From Candidatus Staskawiczbacteria bacterium (lineage in GTDB: Bacteria; Patescibacteria; Paceibacteria; Paceibacterales; Staskawiczbacteraceae), in the NCBI GenBank assembly GCA_903835075.1, contig CAILLM010000006.1:1-54981 (forward strand): a stretch of DNA of 54,981 nt, in the 5' to 3' direction. Made by a program: the position numbers and the translations under genes. The notes below the pieces were generated by a model. That model was not told the DNA's origin, did not search any database, and saw only the letters and a program-made list of their open reading frames with translations. Positions 46,732-54,981 of the stretch are shown here, piece by piece. The stretch's first letter is position 1. Every line of letters begins with the position of its first letter.

Positions 46732-48459
46732 TTATATTATTTCTTGTTGATAACATTGCTCGCAATAGACTATTTCTGACCTATCTGGTGCATAAGAGGT
46801 TTCAAATTCATTGTTGCAACCTTCGTTCATACATTTTCTGTGCCAAAGTCTCATAGAACTTTGGTTTTTAACTCTTCTTACGTGTCTACAATTATGACAC
46901 AAATGCGGAATCGGCAACTTATGAAATCTATAAAAATCCAATTCCTGCTTTGTAATTTTGAAAGCCGTTGTGCATCTACAAGCACATTCGCCTTTGTGGG
47001 CACAACCCATAGTTTCTTTTAATATGTCATCTGTAACGTCTTTTATATTATCTGATAGTTTCTCTGACTCCAATGTAACTTTATAATCTTTTTGCCCAGC
47101 TTCTTGCCACCTGAAGCCTTGGTCTAAAGCTTGCTGCTTGGTTATAGGGAAATCATCTGCAGCCACTGTTTCATTATAAGCAAACGGAGCAAGCTCTGGC
47201 GGGAAAAATTCTCCATATTTATATGTCCTGCCTTTCACATCAACATACGGCATTTCGTCCATGTGCTTAATAATCTTTGGCACCAACTCCTCATACTCTT
47301 TTCTAGTATATTGTTTATTAAAAATACAATATTGTTTTTGTTGCAAGCCCACACAGCCGAAAAGGTTAGACGAAGAATTGCATAACATGCAATAAGTACA
47401 ATTATGTGCTGCTTTTGTAACTCTGTAACTCAGCTTTATATTAGAGCATTCTTCTCCGCAACTTGATACTTCATATATAAGCTCTATATTTTGCCCGTAA
47501 AGCGAAACGTCCATGGCATCTTTAGTGGTTGGAGTTATCATATATTGAATATACCTACAGTCTTCGCCGTTTTGGACATAATAAGAATCGCGAACATTTT
47601 TAGAATTGTTAATATACTCTCCGGAAATGTTGAAATTATGTTTTCCGTGGGCAAAACGCACAATACTTTTTGAAAAAATATCCTCAACTTTCTCTTTAAA
47701 CGCTTCTACATTCTTTGCTGACCCAAAATCAAATTCCGCAAATTTTTTCTTATATTCTTCTTTGCTGTATGGCTGATTAAAAATATGATATTGCTTGTTG
47801 CGCAAATTAACGCAACCAATACAATTCATACAACCCTGCAAATTTTTAGAAAACCAAATATCCACACAATCCTCACAATCGGTTGAAAAAAATACTTTGC
47901 TCGATTTAACTACATAAAATGATTCATAGCAATATTCCGAAAATTGTAACCTTGTAGTGTCGATACAATTTTTGATATTATTTGCCCAAGCCGAATACAT
48001 ACAATCCTCGCCCCACGTGACAACAAAAGTTAAATAACAATTTTTTAAGCCAGTTGCTCCCGAGCAATAATCACTATTTTCATCATACCACATCGTCTGA
48101 CTGGCTCTAGGAACTTTTAAAGATAACTCTCGGAGCTGTTCAAAAAATGGCTTAGAAAAATCATAATCTTTTTCATATTCCATCGGGTCCCATTTATCTG
48201 AAAACCAAATGTCTTTTTCATAAACCTTGTATGGAGAATCCGGATGAATTATAGAAAAAATTGTTTCTCCGCTCCAGTCGCTCTTCCTTTTATAAAGCAC
48301 GCGGAAATCTCTCCAAGCCAGACGCCTTTGAGCACGACATTTTGGACACCAAGTTGGCGCTGGCACCTTCATTTTTTCATAGAATGCAAAGCCATCTGGC
48401 TCTATAGTAAAGTCTTTTTTACAGTTTTGACATGATTTAGCTTCACTCCTTTCTTCCAT
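46732..48459 (-). CDS. Cys-rich zinc-ribbon protein B (unknown function)
   Basis: This is a 575-residue paralogue of the protein at 15276-16997, similar throughout. N-terminal zinc ribbon: CQNCKKDFTIEPDGFAFYEK, then WCPKCRAQRRLAWRD. The central Cys repeats are NCYLTF, FSTDCEDCVD and GCMNCIGCVNLRNKQYHI. Shared blocks are YKYGEFFPPELAPFAYNE and QGFRWQEAG. C-terminal ribbon: LCHNCRHVRR, with the ending CNNEFETSYAPDRSEIVYCE. It has no signal peptide, so it is probably cytoplasmic. It lies directly before tatD, and a palindrome of the same type as that upstream of paralogue A sits 10 nt before its ATG. The function is unknown. Confidence 0.8.
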   Translation of the reverse strand: MEERSEAKSCQNCKKDFTIEPDGFAFYEKMKVPAPTWCPKCRAQRRLAWRDFRVLYKRKSDWSGETIFSIIHPDSPYKVYEKDIWFSDKWDPMEYEKDYDFSKPFFEQLRELSLKVPRASQTMWYDENSDYCSGATGLKNCYLTFVVTWGEDCMYSAWANNIKNCIDTTRLQFSEYCYESFYVVKSSKVFFSTDCEDCVDIWFSKNLQGCMNCIGCVNLRNKQYHIFNQPYSKEEYKKKFAEFDFGSAKNVEAFKEKVEDIFSKSIVRFAHGKHNFNISGEYINNSKNVRDSYYVQNGEDCRYIQYMITPTTKDAMDVSLYGQNIELIYEVSSCGEECSNIKLSYRVTKAAHNCTYCMLCNSSSNLFGCVGLQQKQYCIFNKQYTRKEYEELVPKIIKHMDEMPYVDVKGRTYKYGEFFPPELAPFAYNETVAADDFPITKQQALDQGFRWQEAGQKDYKVTLESEKLSDNIKDVTDDILKETMGCAHKGECACRCTTAFKITKQELDFYRFHKLPIPHLCHNCRHVRRVKNQSSMRLWHRKCMNEGCNNEFETSYAPDRSEIVYCEQCYQQEII

Positions 48460-48468
48460 AATTTGTTT

Positions 48469-48488
48469 AGGTTGCCCTAGGGCAACCT
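48469..48488. promoter_or_regulatory. Palindromic operator-like site upstream of Cys-rich gene B
   Basis: AGGTTGCCCTAGGGCAACCT is a perfect 20-bp palindrome 10 nt before the ATG at 48459. It has the same outer arms (AGGTTRCC...GGYAACCT) as the sites at 17018-17041 and 17263-17288. No T-run follows. Confidence 0.7.
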
Positions 48489-48495
48489 GGGACTT

Positions 48496-49917
48496 TTATT
48501 TTTCTATTCGTGGAAATAATGGCACTGATTGTTTATTTGCCAACTGTTGTAATATTTTTTCTGCAATTTCGGGCAAAAAGGGTTGCAACAAAATTCCGAT
48601 TTCTTTTATGGCAAAAAATAAATCACTTATAACTTGCTGGTTTTGAGTTTGCCACAACTTTTCTTCATTTATATATTTGTCACAAAAACCAATAATTTCC
48701 CAAACACTTGCTAAAGCTTCATTAAATTTAAATTCTTCTAAAGATTTTTTGTAATTTTGTTTAGCTCCTTTAATTGCTTCTGTTATTTTTTTGCTCGGTT
48801 TCGATTCCTTAAATTCAATTTTAGATGAAATTCCCAATGTTCTAGCCACTAGATTTCCAATTCCACCGGCTAAGTCTGAATTGTACCTTTGTTCAAATTT
48901 TTCAAAAGTAAAATCTCCATCTTCAGTTGAAACAATTTCACGAAGCAAATAATACCTAACTGCATCAACTCCATATTTTGCCACCAACTCAAACGGATCA
49001 ATTACATTACCCAAGGACTTAGACATTTTTTGGCCATCAACATTTATAAACCCGTGTACAAAAACAGATTTCGGCAATTCTAATTTTGCTGACAAAAGCA
49101 TGGCTGGCCAAAAAATTGTATGAAACTTCATTATGTCTTTTCCTATGCAGTGTACATCGGCTGGCCATAATTTTTTAAATTGCTTTGCTTCTTGGTCATA
49201 TCCAATAGCTGAAATGTAGTTTGGCAAAGCATCACACCAAACATACATTACTTGCTCTGAATCACCAGGAACTTCAAACCCCCAGTATTTATCTTTTGTC
49301 CTAGAAAAACTAACGTCATCCATGCCCTGTTTCAACATGGCCAAAGTCTCATTCTTTTTTCCTTCGGGGATAATTTTTAATTTTCCACTCTTAATTATTT
49401 TTTCAATTTGCTCTGTATATTTTGAAAGTTTGAAAAAATAGTTTTCTTCTTCCACCAACTCCAATTCCTTTAAATGAATTACACACTTTCCATCAATCAT
49501 TTCTTTTTCGGTTTTAAAAGCTTCGCAACCAGGGCAATAATAACCTTTATATTTTTTCTTATAAATATCTCCACTTGCATCTAATTTTTCCCAAAGTTTT
49601 TGTACCGCTGGTTTATGCCTAAGCTCATCAGTGGTTCTAATAAAATCACTATTAGATATATTTAAAACCTTTGTCAGATTTCTAAATTTCTCTGAAATTT
49701 CATCAGCATACTCTTTTGGTTCTTTGCCTAGCTCTCTGGCAACTCTTAAGGTTTTGATACCATGCTCGTCTGTACCAGTTAAAAAAAATACTTCTTCTCC
49801 CAAGCTTTTATGATATCTTGCTAATACGTCTGCCTGCACAGCTTCCAACGCAAAACCAATGTGCGGAGGCGCATTTGTGTAAGGAATACTAGTTGTGATA
49901 TAAAATTTTTTTGACAT
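48496..49917 (-). CDS. metG: Methionyl-tRNA synthetase, short form
   Basis: This class I synthetase charges elongator and initiator tRNA-Met. The 473-residue protein has TTSIPYTNAPPHIGFALE (HIGH), FLTGTDEHGIK, a short zinc element (YYCPGCEAF near residue 127), VHGFINVDGQKMSKSLGNVI (KMSKS near 295) and the helical anticodon domain. It lacks the C-terminal EMAP/Trbp111-like tRNA-binding domain found in many bacterial MetRS. It is divergent from the small membrane protein gene at 49964. Confidence 0.97.
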   Translation of the reverse strand: MSKKFYITTSIPYTNAPPHIGFALEAVQADVLARYHKSLGEEVFFLTGTDEHGIKTLRVARELGKEPKEYADEISEKFRNLTKVLNISNSDFIRTTDELRHKPAVQKLWEKLDASGDIYKKKYKGYYCPGCEAFKTEKEMIDGKCVIHLKELELVEEENYFFKLSKYTEQIEKIIKSGKLKIIPEGKKNETLAMLKQGMDDVSFSRTKDKYWGFEVPGDSEQVMYVWCDALPNYISAIGYDQEAKQFKKLWPADVHCIGKDIMKFHTIFWPAMLLSAKLELPKSVFVHGFINVDGQKMSKSLGNVIDPFELVAKYGVDAVRYYLLREIVSTEDGDFTFEKFEQRYNSDLAGGIGNLVARTLGISSKIEFKESKPSKKITEAIKGAKQNYKKSLEEFKFNEALASVWEIIGFCDKYINEEKLWQTQNQQVISDLFFAIKEIGILLQPFLPEIAEKILQQLANKQSVPLFPRIEK

Positions 49918-49963
49918 AATATGTTATAATTATCTAATTCTATAACTTTTTAACTAAATTTCA

Positions 49964-50455
49964 ATGATTTTATTTGTACACATGTTGTTTGGTGCTGCTG
50001 TGGGGTCTTCTATGAAATATATACCACTAGCCATAATTATGGCATTTTTAAGTCACTATTTCTTAGATTTCATTCCTCACATAGATTATGATGTGCGAAC
50101 AAAAAAAGGAAAATATTTATACGGACGTCTACCCGCAATTACAAAAGTATTTTTTGACATGTGCCTAGGATTTTTACTTATTTTTATATTTTCCAAATCA
50201 ACCCTGCCTACTGGCAAGCAAACTATAATTTATCTATATGCAATCATAGCAATTATTCCAGACAGTTTGACTGTTTTGAGTGGCATTTTTCCAAATAAAA
50301 TATTAAAGGCTCATACCCATATTCATACTCAAAAGGTCCACTTTTTAAAGGAAGACCCTTCGGCAGGCTCAGGGCAAGAAAAAATCTCCAGGTTTTGGAG
50401 AATTTTTAGCCAAATAGCCACAGTTATAATTTCTATAATTCTAATCAGACTCTAG
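49964..50455 (+). CDS. Small membrane protein resembling metal-dependent membrane hydrolases
   Basis: This 163-residue protein has about four hydrophobic segments. LFGAAVGSSMKYIPLAIIMA, then FLSHYFLDFIPHIDYD, recalls the H-D-x-P-H-x-D motifs of YdjM/LexA-regulated membrane-bound hydrolases, in which His and Asp bind metal. HTHIHTQKVHF adds further His residues. I would call it hydrolase-like, but the activity is not known. A family A element (50354-50377) encodes DPSAGSGQE in the last cytoplasmic part. Its stop codon overlaps the convergent permease gene by 15 nt. Confidence 0.65.
   Translation: MILFVHMLFGAAVGSSMKYIPLAIIMAFLSHYFLDFIPHIDYDVRTKKGKYLYGRLPAITKVFFDMCLGFLLIFIFSKSTLPTGKQTIIYLYAIIAIIPDSLTVLSGIFPNKILKAHTHIHTQKVHFLKEDPSAGSGQEKISRFWRIFSQIATVIISIILIRL
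50354..50377. repeat. Family A element inside the small membrane protein gene
   Basis: ACCCTTCGGCAGGCTCAGGG then CAAG is the cleanest family A copy (GCCCT/AGGGC-type ends). It is read in frame as PSAGSGQ. Confidence 0.8.
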
Positions 50456-51475
50456 CCCCTCTTGTTTTCTTTTTTCTAAAAATTCTTTTACGAATTCATA
50501 TATAATACCAAAAATTGGAACGGCAAAAATTATACCTAGAAACCCAAAAATTTTAGCGCCCAACAATAAAGAAACCAAAACTAAGACTGGCGGAATATCA
50601 GTCATTTTTTTCATTAATAATGGAGTCAAAAGCTTGTTCTCTATTTCTTGAACCAAGGTTACCGCAATTAAAACATACAGCACTGTCATCCAGTTTCCAG
50701 TTGAAACGGCAATAATTGTTATTAGCAAAATACTCGTTATCCATGGTCCAATATATGGTATAAAATTTAAGAATCCTGAAATCAAAGCCAAAAGAAAGGC
50801 ATATTTCACCCCAAAAATATAAAATACTATATATGAAGCAATCCCAATAAAAAGACATGCTAACAATCTTGCCCCAAACCATCCTGCAACTTTTGTTTGG
50901 ACTCTCTCAAAAATGTTTTTAATTTGCTCCTCATATCTTGGGGGACAAACCAACAACAAAACTTTTTCCACTGCGCCATCTTCTAAAGAAAGGAAAAATG
51001 ACATTGTTAATATAGAAACAGTTGCTGCTATCCCACCAAAAAATACCATCAAGGCTTTTATTATGCTTTGCGAGCTTTGCTGCAAATTATTGGAAAGAAT
51101 ACTGGTGAAACCATCAAAGTTTTGAGCAGTATCAACGCCAAATTGCCTTAAAACTGGGCTTACTTGCTCGAAATATGCTGGTAAATATTGGAGAAATTGA
51201 CGTATTTCAGAAACAAACACTGGAGCTGTAACATAAATTAGAAGCCCCAAAACTCCAAATATTGAAATATATACTAAAAATACAGCTATAACTTTTGGAA
51301 TATGTAGTCTCCTCAAAAAATAAATCGCAGGATCTAACAAAATAGAGACTGCCAATGCAGAAAAAAGCCAAAGAGCAATTTCTTTAGCTAAATATATAAT
51401 ATAGAAAATAAAAATCGCTACAAATATTTTTGCAATTGTTGCCCATGAAATTTCTAGAATATGTTCATTTGCCAT
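50441..51475 (-). CDS. AI-2E-family transporter (PerM/YdiK-like)
   Basis: This 344-residue protein has seven or eight membrane helices. The family's soluble loop after the third helix is followed by LLIGAR-type and GFLNFIPYIGPWI segments, and GFLGIIFAVPIFGIIYEFVKEF lies near the C-terminus. The family exports small molecules or sodium. Few members have been tested, and the AI-2 label is historical. It starts directly after the M16 peptidase stop and overlaps the convergent membrane protein gene at its 3' end. Confidence 0.85.
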   Translation of the reverse strand: MANEHILEISWATIAKIFVAIFIFYIIYLAKEIALWLFSALAVSILLDPAIYFLRRLHIPKVIAVFLVYISIFGVLGLLIYVTAPVFVSEIRQFLQYLPAYFEQVSPVLRQFGVDTAQNFDGFTSILSNNLQQSSQSIIKALMVFFGGIAATVSILTMSFFLSLEDGAVEKVLLLVCPPRYEEQIKNIFERVQTKVAGWFGARLLACLFIGIASYIVFYIFGVKYAFLLALISGFLNFIPYIGPWITSILLITIIAVSTGNWMTVLYVLIAVTLVQEIENKLLTPLLMKKMTDIPPVLVLVSLLLGAKIFGFLGIIFAVPIFGIIYEFVKEFLEKRKQEGLESD

Positions 51476-52756
51476 TTAAAATTTTAACAATTTTTTAATT
51501 TTTTCTGATTCTGCCTCTTCATAAGGACCGATAACTGCTAAGTTTAATTTTTCTAAAGCAAAAATATCTTCTGCAACTTTTTTTATATCATCTACAGTAA
51601 CTGCATCAATTTTTTCAAATTTTTCTTCTGGAGTAAGAATATTTTTTTCCAACAATTCTTGTAATCCATAAAATGTAGCTTGATTGTCAGACGAGTCCAA
51701 AGATAATGATGTGGCTCCCTTTATATAGTCTTTTGCTTTTTGTAATTCTTTTTCTGTAATTTTATTATCTCTTAAATCTTTATATTCTTCTAAAATTAAT
51801 TGCACAGACTTTTCTAAGTTTTTATGGTCAATTCCAGCTTGTGTTACCAAATATCCAACATCAGTAGCATTATCAACCGAAGTATGAATAGAATATGCTA
51901 AGCCATTTCTTTCGCGCACTTTTATAAATAACCTAGAGCTCATATTCCCTCCCAAAATAACAGACAAAAGAGCTAGTGCAGATCTTCTTTCATCAAACAA
52001 GTCATAAGCTCTTACTCCCAAACAAAAATGCGTTTGATCTGTTTTTTTATAATGCAACAAAATTTCAGGCTCTGATTGTTTTTCTATTACTTTAAGCTTT
52101 TCGCCTTCACTATTTTTTTCTATATCTTTAAAATACATTTTCACTTTTTCTTCCATTTCTTCAGACTTCATACCTCCAGCCATACAAATAATCACATTTG
52201 AAGAAGAATAATGTGACTTATAATAATTAATAACCTGCTCTTTAGTAAAACTGGATATATTTTCTTTTTCTCCAATCACTCTCCATCCTGCAGGCTGGTC
52301 ACCATATAAAAGCCCCTCCCACAAGTCACCAATGTAAGCTGTTGGGGTGTCTAAATACATGTTTACTTCTTCTATTATCACACCCTTTTCTCTTTCCATT
52401 TCTTTCTCATCAAACTGAGAATTTAAAAAAATATCAGAAATCCAATCTAGGGCAACATCTGCATGCCTTTTATCTACTTTTGCCCAAAAACCCGTTACTT
52501 CTTTTGAGGTAAAGGCATTATATTCTCCGCCAACAGAATCTAATGTTTCTGAAATGCTTAAAGTAGTTGGACGCTTTTTAGTTCCTTTAAAAAACATGTG
52601 CTCTAAAAAATGTGAAATCCCATTTATATCTTTTGTTTCATATTTAGAACCAGCCCCCACTAATATCAAAACTGTCACAGAATTTGCACTTTCTGCAGGA
52701 ACAGTAATAACTCTTAATCCGTTTTCTAAAGTTATTTTTTTATATGAGTTTGCCAT
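51476..52756 (-). CDS. M16-family zinc peptidase (mitochondrial-processing-peptidase-like)
   Basis: The inverted zinc motif HxxEH is present (ISHFLEHMFFKGT, near residue 48), with the downstream Glu in EREKGVIIEEVNMYLD. The second half has LSVILGGNMSSRLFIKVRERNGLAY (the R/Y pair of M16). At 426 residues it is the two-domain bacterial form, which usually works as a dimer on short peptides or signal-peptide remnants. Its ATG overlaps the end of glyS by 17 nt, so glyS, this gene and the permease are one unit. Confidence 0.92.
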   Translation of the reverse strand: MANSYKKITLENGLRVITVPAESANSVTVLILVGAGSKYETKDINGISHFLEHMFFKGTKKRPTTLSISETLDSVGGEYNAFTSKEVTGFWAKVDKRHADVALDWISDIFLNSQFDEKEMEREKGVIIEEVNMYLDTPTAYIGDLWEGLLYGDQPAGWRVIGEKENISSFTKEQVINYYKSHYSSSNVIICMAGGMKSEEMEEKVKMYFKDIEKNSEGEKLKVIEKQSEPEILLHYKKTDQTHFCLGVRAYDLFDERRSALALLSVILGGNMSSRLFIKVRERNGLAYSIHTSVDNATDVGYLVTQAGIDHKNLEKSVQLILEEYKDLRDNKITEKELQKAKDYIKGATSLSLDSSDNQATFYGLQELLEKNILTPEEKFEKIDAVTVDDIKKVAEDIFALEKLNLAVIGPYEEAESEKIKKLLKF

Positions 52757-54062
52757 TTATATAATTTATTAATTCTTTTACATCCACTTTTTCTTGCTTC
52801 ATTGTGTCCCTATCGCGAACTGTTACCTCCCCGCTTTCTAATGTTTGGAAATCAACAGTTATGCAAAAAGGTGTTCCAATTTCATCTTGGCTATAATATC
52901 TTTTTCCAATGTTTCCCCTGTCGTCAAAAGCAGTAGTAAATTGCTTTTTAAGCATATCGTAAACTTCTTTGGCTTTTTCAACCAATTCTGGTTTATTTTT
53001 CAACAAAGGGAATACTGCCACTTTATATGGCGCCAAACTTGGTTTCAACTTCAAAACAACTCTTTCTGCCTCTTCAGTATAAGCATCTGTAATTACGGCA
53101 AGCATAATTCTATCCAAACCAAATGTAGGCTCTATGACATATGGTACAAAGTCCTCGCTCGTCTCTTCGTTCTTGTATTTTAGAGGAGCTCCTGACAATT
53201 TTATATGATTGTTAAGGTCATAGTCCGTACGGTTTGCAATGCCACCTATTTCGTCCCAACCAAAAGGAAAATTATAATAAGTGTCTACTGTTCTTTTAGA
53301 GTAGTGGGCCAACTCATTTTTATCTAATTCAACTTCTTTTATATTGTCTTTTGAAACGCCTAGATCTTCTATAAAAAAATTCTGTTGATATGCCAACAAT
53401 TCAGAAAATGCATTTTCATCTTCACTGGGTTTTACAAAATATTCAAATTCTGCAATTGTAAATTCTTTTGTTCTAAATATGAAGTTTCCAGTTGTAATTT
53501 CGTTACGAAAACATCGGCCAACCTGCGCAATTCCAAATGGCAATTTTTGCCTCATAGAATCCATTATCAATTTAAAATCAACAAACATGGTTTGTGCAGT
53601 TTCGCCGCGCAAATAAACAGTAGATGTTTGATCCTCTACTGGACCAATAAATGTCTTGAATAGTAAATTAAAATTTTTGGGCTCTGTCCACTCAACTTTT
53701 TCTTTATGCGTATTTTCATGTTTTTTTATTTCTTCTGCTTTGTCCAAACGTAATCTGGCATGACAAATTTTACATTCAACTAAAGGGTCTGTAAAATTTT
53801 TGATATGGCCTGAAGCCTCCCAAACTTTTGGGTTCATAATAATTGGCCCCCTAACGCCCACTATATCACCTCTCTCATGAACAAACTTTTTCCACCAAAG
53901 GTTTTTTATATTATTGAAAAGCTCCGCCCCCAATGGTCCATAGTCATAACTATTAGCTAAACCTCCATAAATTTCAGACCCAGGGAAAATAAAACCGCGC
54001 CTTTTACATAAAGACACTATTTTGTCTAATGAATCTGTATTTTTAACTTCATTTTTTACCAT
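52740..54062 (-). CDS. glyS: Glycyl-tRNA synthetase, dimeric (alpha2) type
   Basis: This class II synthetase of 440 residues is the eukaryote/archaea-like single-chain type. It opens IVSLCKRRGFIFPGSEIYGG, has motif 1 and YDYGPLGAEL, motif 2 with LRGETAQTMF, then IAQVGRCFRNEIT and FRTKEFTIAEFEYF, motif 3 in IEPTFGLDRIMLAVI, and a C-terminal anticodon domain. A CxxC (VECKICHARL) lies in the insertion. It begins the three-gene unit glyS-M16-permease. Confidence 0.96.
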   Translation of the reverse strand: MVKNEVKNTDSLDKIVSLCKRRGFIFPGSEIYGGLANSYDYGPLGAELFNNIKNLWWKKFVHERGDIVGVRGPIIMNPKVWEASGHIKNFTDPLVECKICHARLRLDKAEEIKKHENTHKEKVEWTEPKNFNLLFKTFIGPVEDQTSTVYLRGETAQTMFVDFKLIMDSMRQKLPFGIAQVGRCFRNEITTGNFIFRTKEFTIAEFEYFVKPSEDENAFSELLAYQQNFFIEDLGVSKDNIKEVELDKNELAHYSKRTVDTYYNFPFGWDEIGGIANRTDYDLNNHIKLSGAPLKYKNEETSEDFVPYVIEPTFGLDRIMLAVITDAYTEEAERVVLKLKPSLAPYKVAVFPLLKNKPELVEKAKEVYDMLKKQFTTAFDDRGNIGKRYYSQDEIGTPFCITVDFQTLESGEVTVRDRDTMKQEKVDVKELINYINGKLI

Positions 54063-54139
54063 AAAATATCTTATAATTTTAATTAATTCATCTTACCCTT
54101 TAAAGCCCTCAATTTCAATATATCCCTCTTTTTTGTAAC

Positions 54140-54160
54140 AAAAAACTGCCTAAAGCGGTT
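54140..54160 (-). terminator. Probable terminator after the partial surface-protein gene
   Basis: On the minus strand AACCGC and GCAGTT (one mismatch) flank a short loop, and six T follow. It is weaker than the others but suitably placed 10 nt after the stop. Confidence 0.55.
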
Positions 54161-54169
54161 TAAATTAGC

Positions 54170-54981
54170 TTAATCTGATGATTGTGGGGGCTGGTCTTGT
54201 GGTGTTATTACTGGCAGAGCCTCTGGCGCAACAACCAAAACCGTAGCGCTAATTTGTTTCATCACAATAAAATCTCCGCTGTCCCATTTTCCAATTGAAG
54301 CTGAAAATGTTAAGTTTTGACCGCTATTAGCGGATACTTTCCCCGTAATATCCAACACCCCTCCTTGCAAGTTGTTTAGTATGGGCAGTTTCCATTCTAA
54401 ATTGTCTAAAGATTTTGGCACAGAAGACACAACATCAAACCCGGGCGTTGGATCAATTTTTATACTAAGATTTTCCAAGGGGTAATCAATATTTGAAGAA
54501 TAACTAACTGTATAATTAAAATCTCGTCCCTGCGCCACAGTAGTCGGCAAGCCAAAATTTAAAACTATTGGACTAGCATCAATTTTAGTTACAACCGTTG
54601 CATCAGATTCATATGTGGCAGTTATATTCTCTGGTATATAAGACAACGATGCTTTAGCAGTTTCCAAATCACCGTCTTTACCCAGAAGTCTTGCTTTAAA
54701 TTTAACAAATTCTTGATCCCCAGGATATATATCGTTTAATGTTTGCATAAACAATGTTTTTCCATCCTCAGTTAGAGAATTATCTGGCAACTCAAAAGTT
54801 AACTTTGCTTTCTGTAAAACAAAATTGCCATTATTTTTATACTGTACAGTGTATTCTATTTCATCCCCTATTTTTGCAGTATCAGGTCCCAAAATTTCCA
54901 ACTTTAAAATTTCCTTTGAGAACATTCCATTTTGATAGTACAAAAAAGAAAGAATACCTAAAATTATAATTACAAATATAA
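54170..54981 (-). CDS. Membrane-anchored surface protein with DUF11/CARDB-like domains, partial
   Basis: The reading frame remains open to the right edge, so the start is outside the window. The first visible residues form a membrane helix (IFVIIILGILSFLYY). Two beta-sandwich domains follow: LEILGPDTAKIGDEIEYTVQY, then KNNGNFVLQKAKLTFELPDN, a DUF11/CARDB-like pattern of conserved NxG turns, and a second similar unit (NFGLPTTVAQGRDFNYTVSY). The end is Pro-rich (VITPQDQPPQ). The exposed C-terminal domains suggest a surface or adhesion role, which is an inference from fold only. Confidence 0.7.
   Translation of the reverse strand, partial: IFVIIILGILSFLYYQNGMFSKEILKLEILGPDTAKIGDEIEYTVQYKNNGNFVLQKAKLTFELPDNSLTEDGKTLFMQTLNDIYPGDQEFVKFKARLLGKDGDLETAKASLSYIPENITATYESDATVVTKIDASPIVLNFGLPTTVAQGRDFNYTVSYSSNIDYPLENLSIKIDPTPGFDVVSSVPKSLDNLEWKLPILNNLQGGVLDITGKVSANSGQNLTFSASIGKWDSGDFIVMKQISATVLVVAPEALPVITPQDQPPQSSD

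Noticed and set aside
50196..50222. CCCTGCCTACTGGCAAGCA in the small membrane protein gene as another palindromic element
   Set aside because: It has a partial GCC/GGC symmetry and reads LPTGKQ, but only one weak copy was found in the window, so it was not added to the repeat families.

Overview
The window looks like a chromosome segment from an uncultivated, streamlined, AT-rich bacterium, most likely a member of Candidatus Patescibacteria/CPR in the Parcubacteria group. This is inferred from gene content: minimal or trimmed versions of housekeeping proteins (short Mfd, FtsZ without a tail, MetRS without its C-terminal module, IorA without ferredoxin clusters), anaerobic NrdD/NrdG, almost no biosynthesis, and two large Cys-rich zinc-ribbon proteins of a kind I associate with Parcubacteria. 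TGA works as a stop in ATGA gene overlaps, which argues against the UGA-Gly code of Gracilibacteria. No CRISPR array, insertion sequence, rRNA or replication origin is visible.

Layout. 1-12.2 kb, minus strand: secreted and membrane proteins, an anchored nuclease, ClpB with a CIRCE/sigma70-type promoter, an isolated DAHP synthase (aroF) with what looks like a phenylalanine/tyrosine attenuator, an HtrA protease, and a glycan cluster (two glycosyltransferases flanking a membrane-anchored glycoside hydrolase). 12.3-31.3 kb: a carbonic-anhydrase-like gene, ComEC, NrdG, Cys-rich protein A with a small HTH regulator and palindromic operators, a pyrophosphatase-methyltransferase fusion, NrdD, FtsZ-FtsA-YbeY, YqeY-bS21, HisRS, divergent lepB/pth, a large modular secreted SGNH hydrolase and a BRO-N protein. 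31.4-37.4 kb, plus strand: Mfd-like translocase, TopA, Rel, tRNA-Leu(CAA). 37.4-45.8 kb, minus strand: a tightly packed eight-gene run leuS-iorA-iorB-nucleotidyltransferase-tsaC-glyA-PAP2-MBL. 45.9-55 kb: TatD, Cys-rich protein B, MetRS, AI-2E-type permease, M16 peptidase, GlyRS and a partial surface protein.

The most striking unexplained features are: (1) short GC-rich palindromic elements of at least three sequence families, inserted in frame inside about a dozen genes (ftsZ, mfd-like, tsaC, tatD, comEC, nrdG and others) and also between genes, resembling Rickettsia palindromic elements; (2) a Phe/Tyr-rich leader peptide plus intrinsic terminator ahead of aroF; (3) a 21-nt GA microsatellite that puts the signal peptide of the largest secreted protein out of frame with its upstream ATGs, so that gain or loss of one GA unit would switch it on; (4) matching AGGTTRCC-GGYAACCT palindromes immediately upstream of both Cys-rich paralogs and of the HTH gene; (5) three GC-richer single-gene transcription units, each with its own promoter and terminator, that look acquired; and (6) a terminator-like long hairpin over the nrdD start.

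Co-transcription is judged from spacing only. No expression or homology search was possible, and GC statements are by eye.
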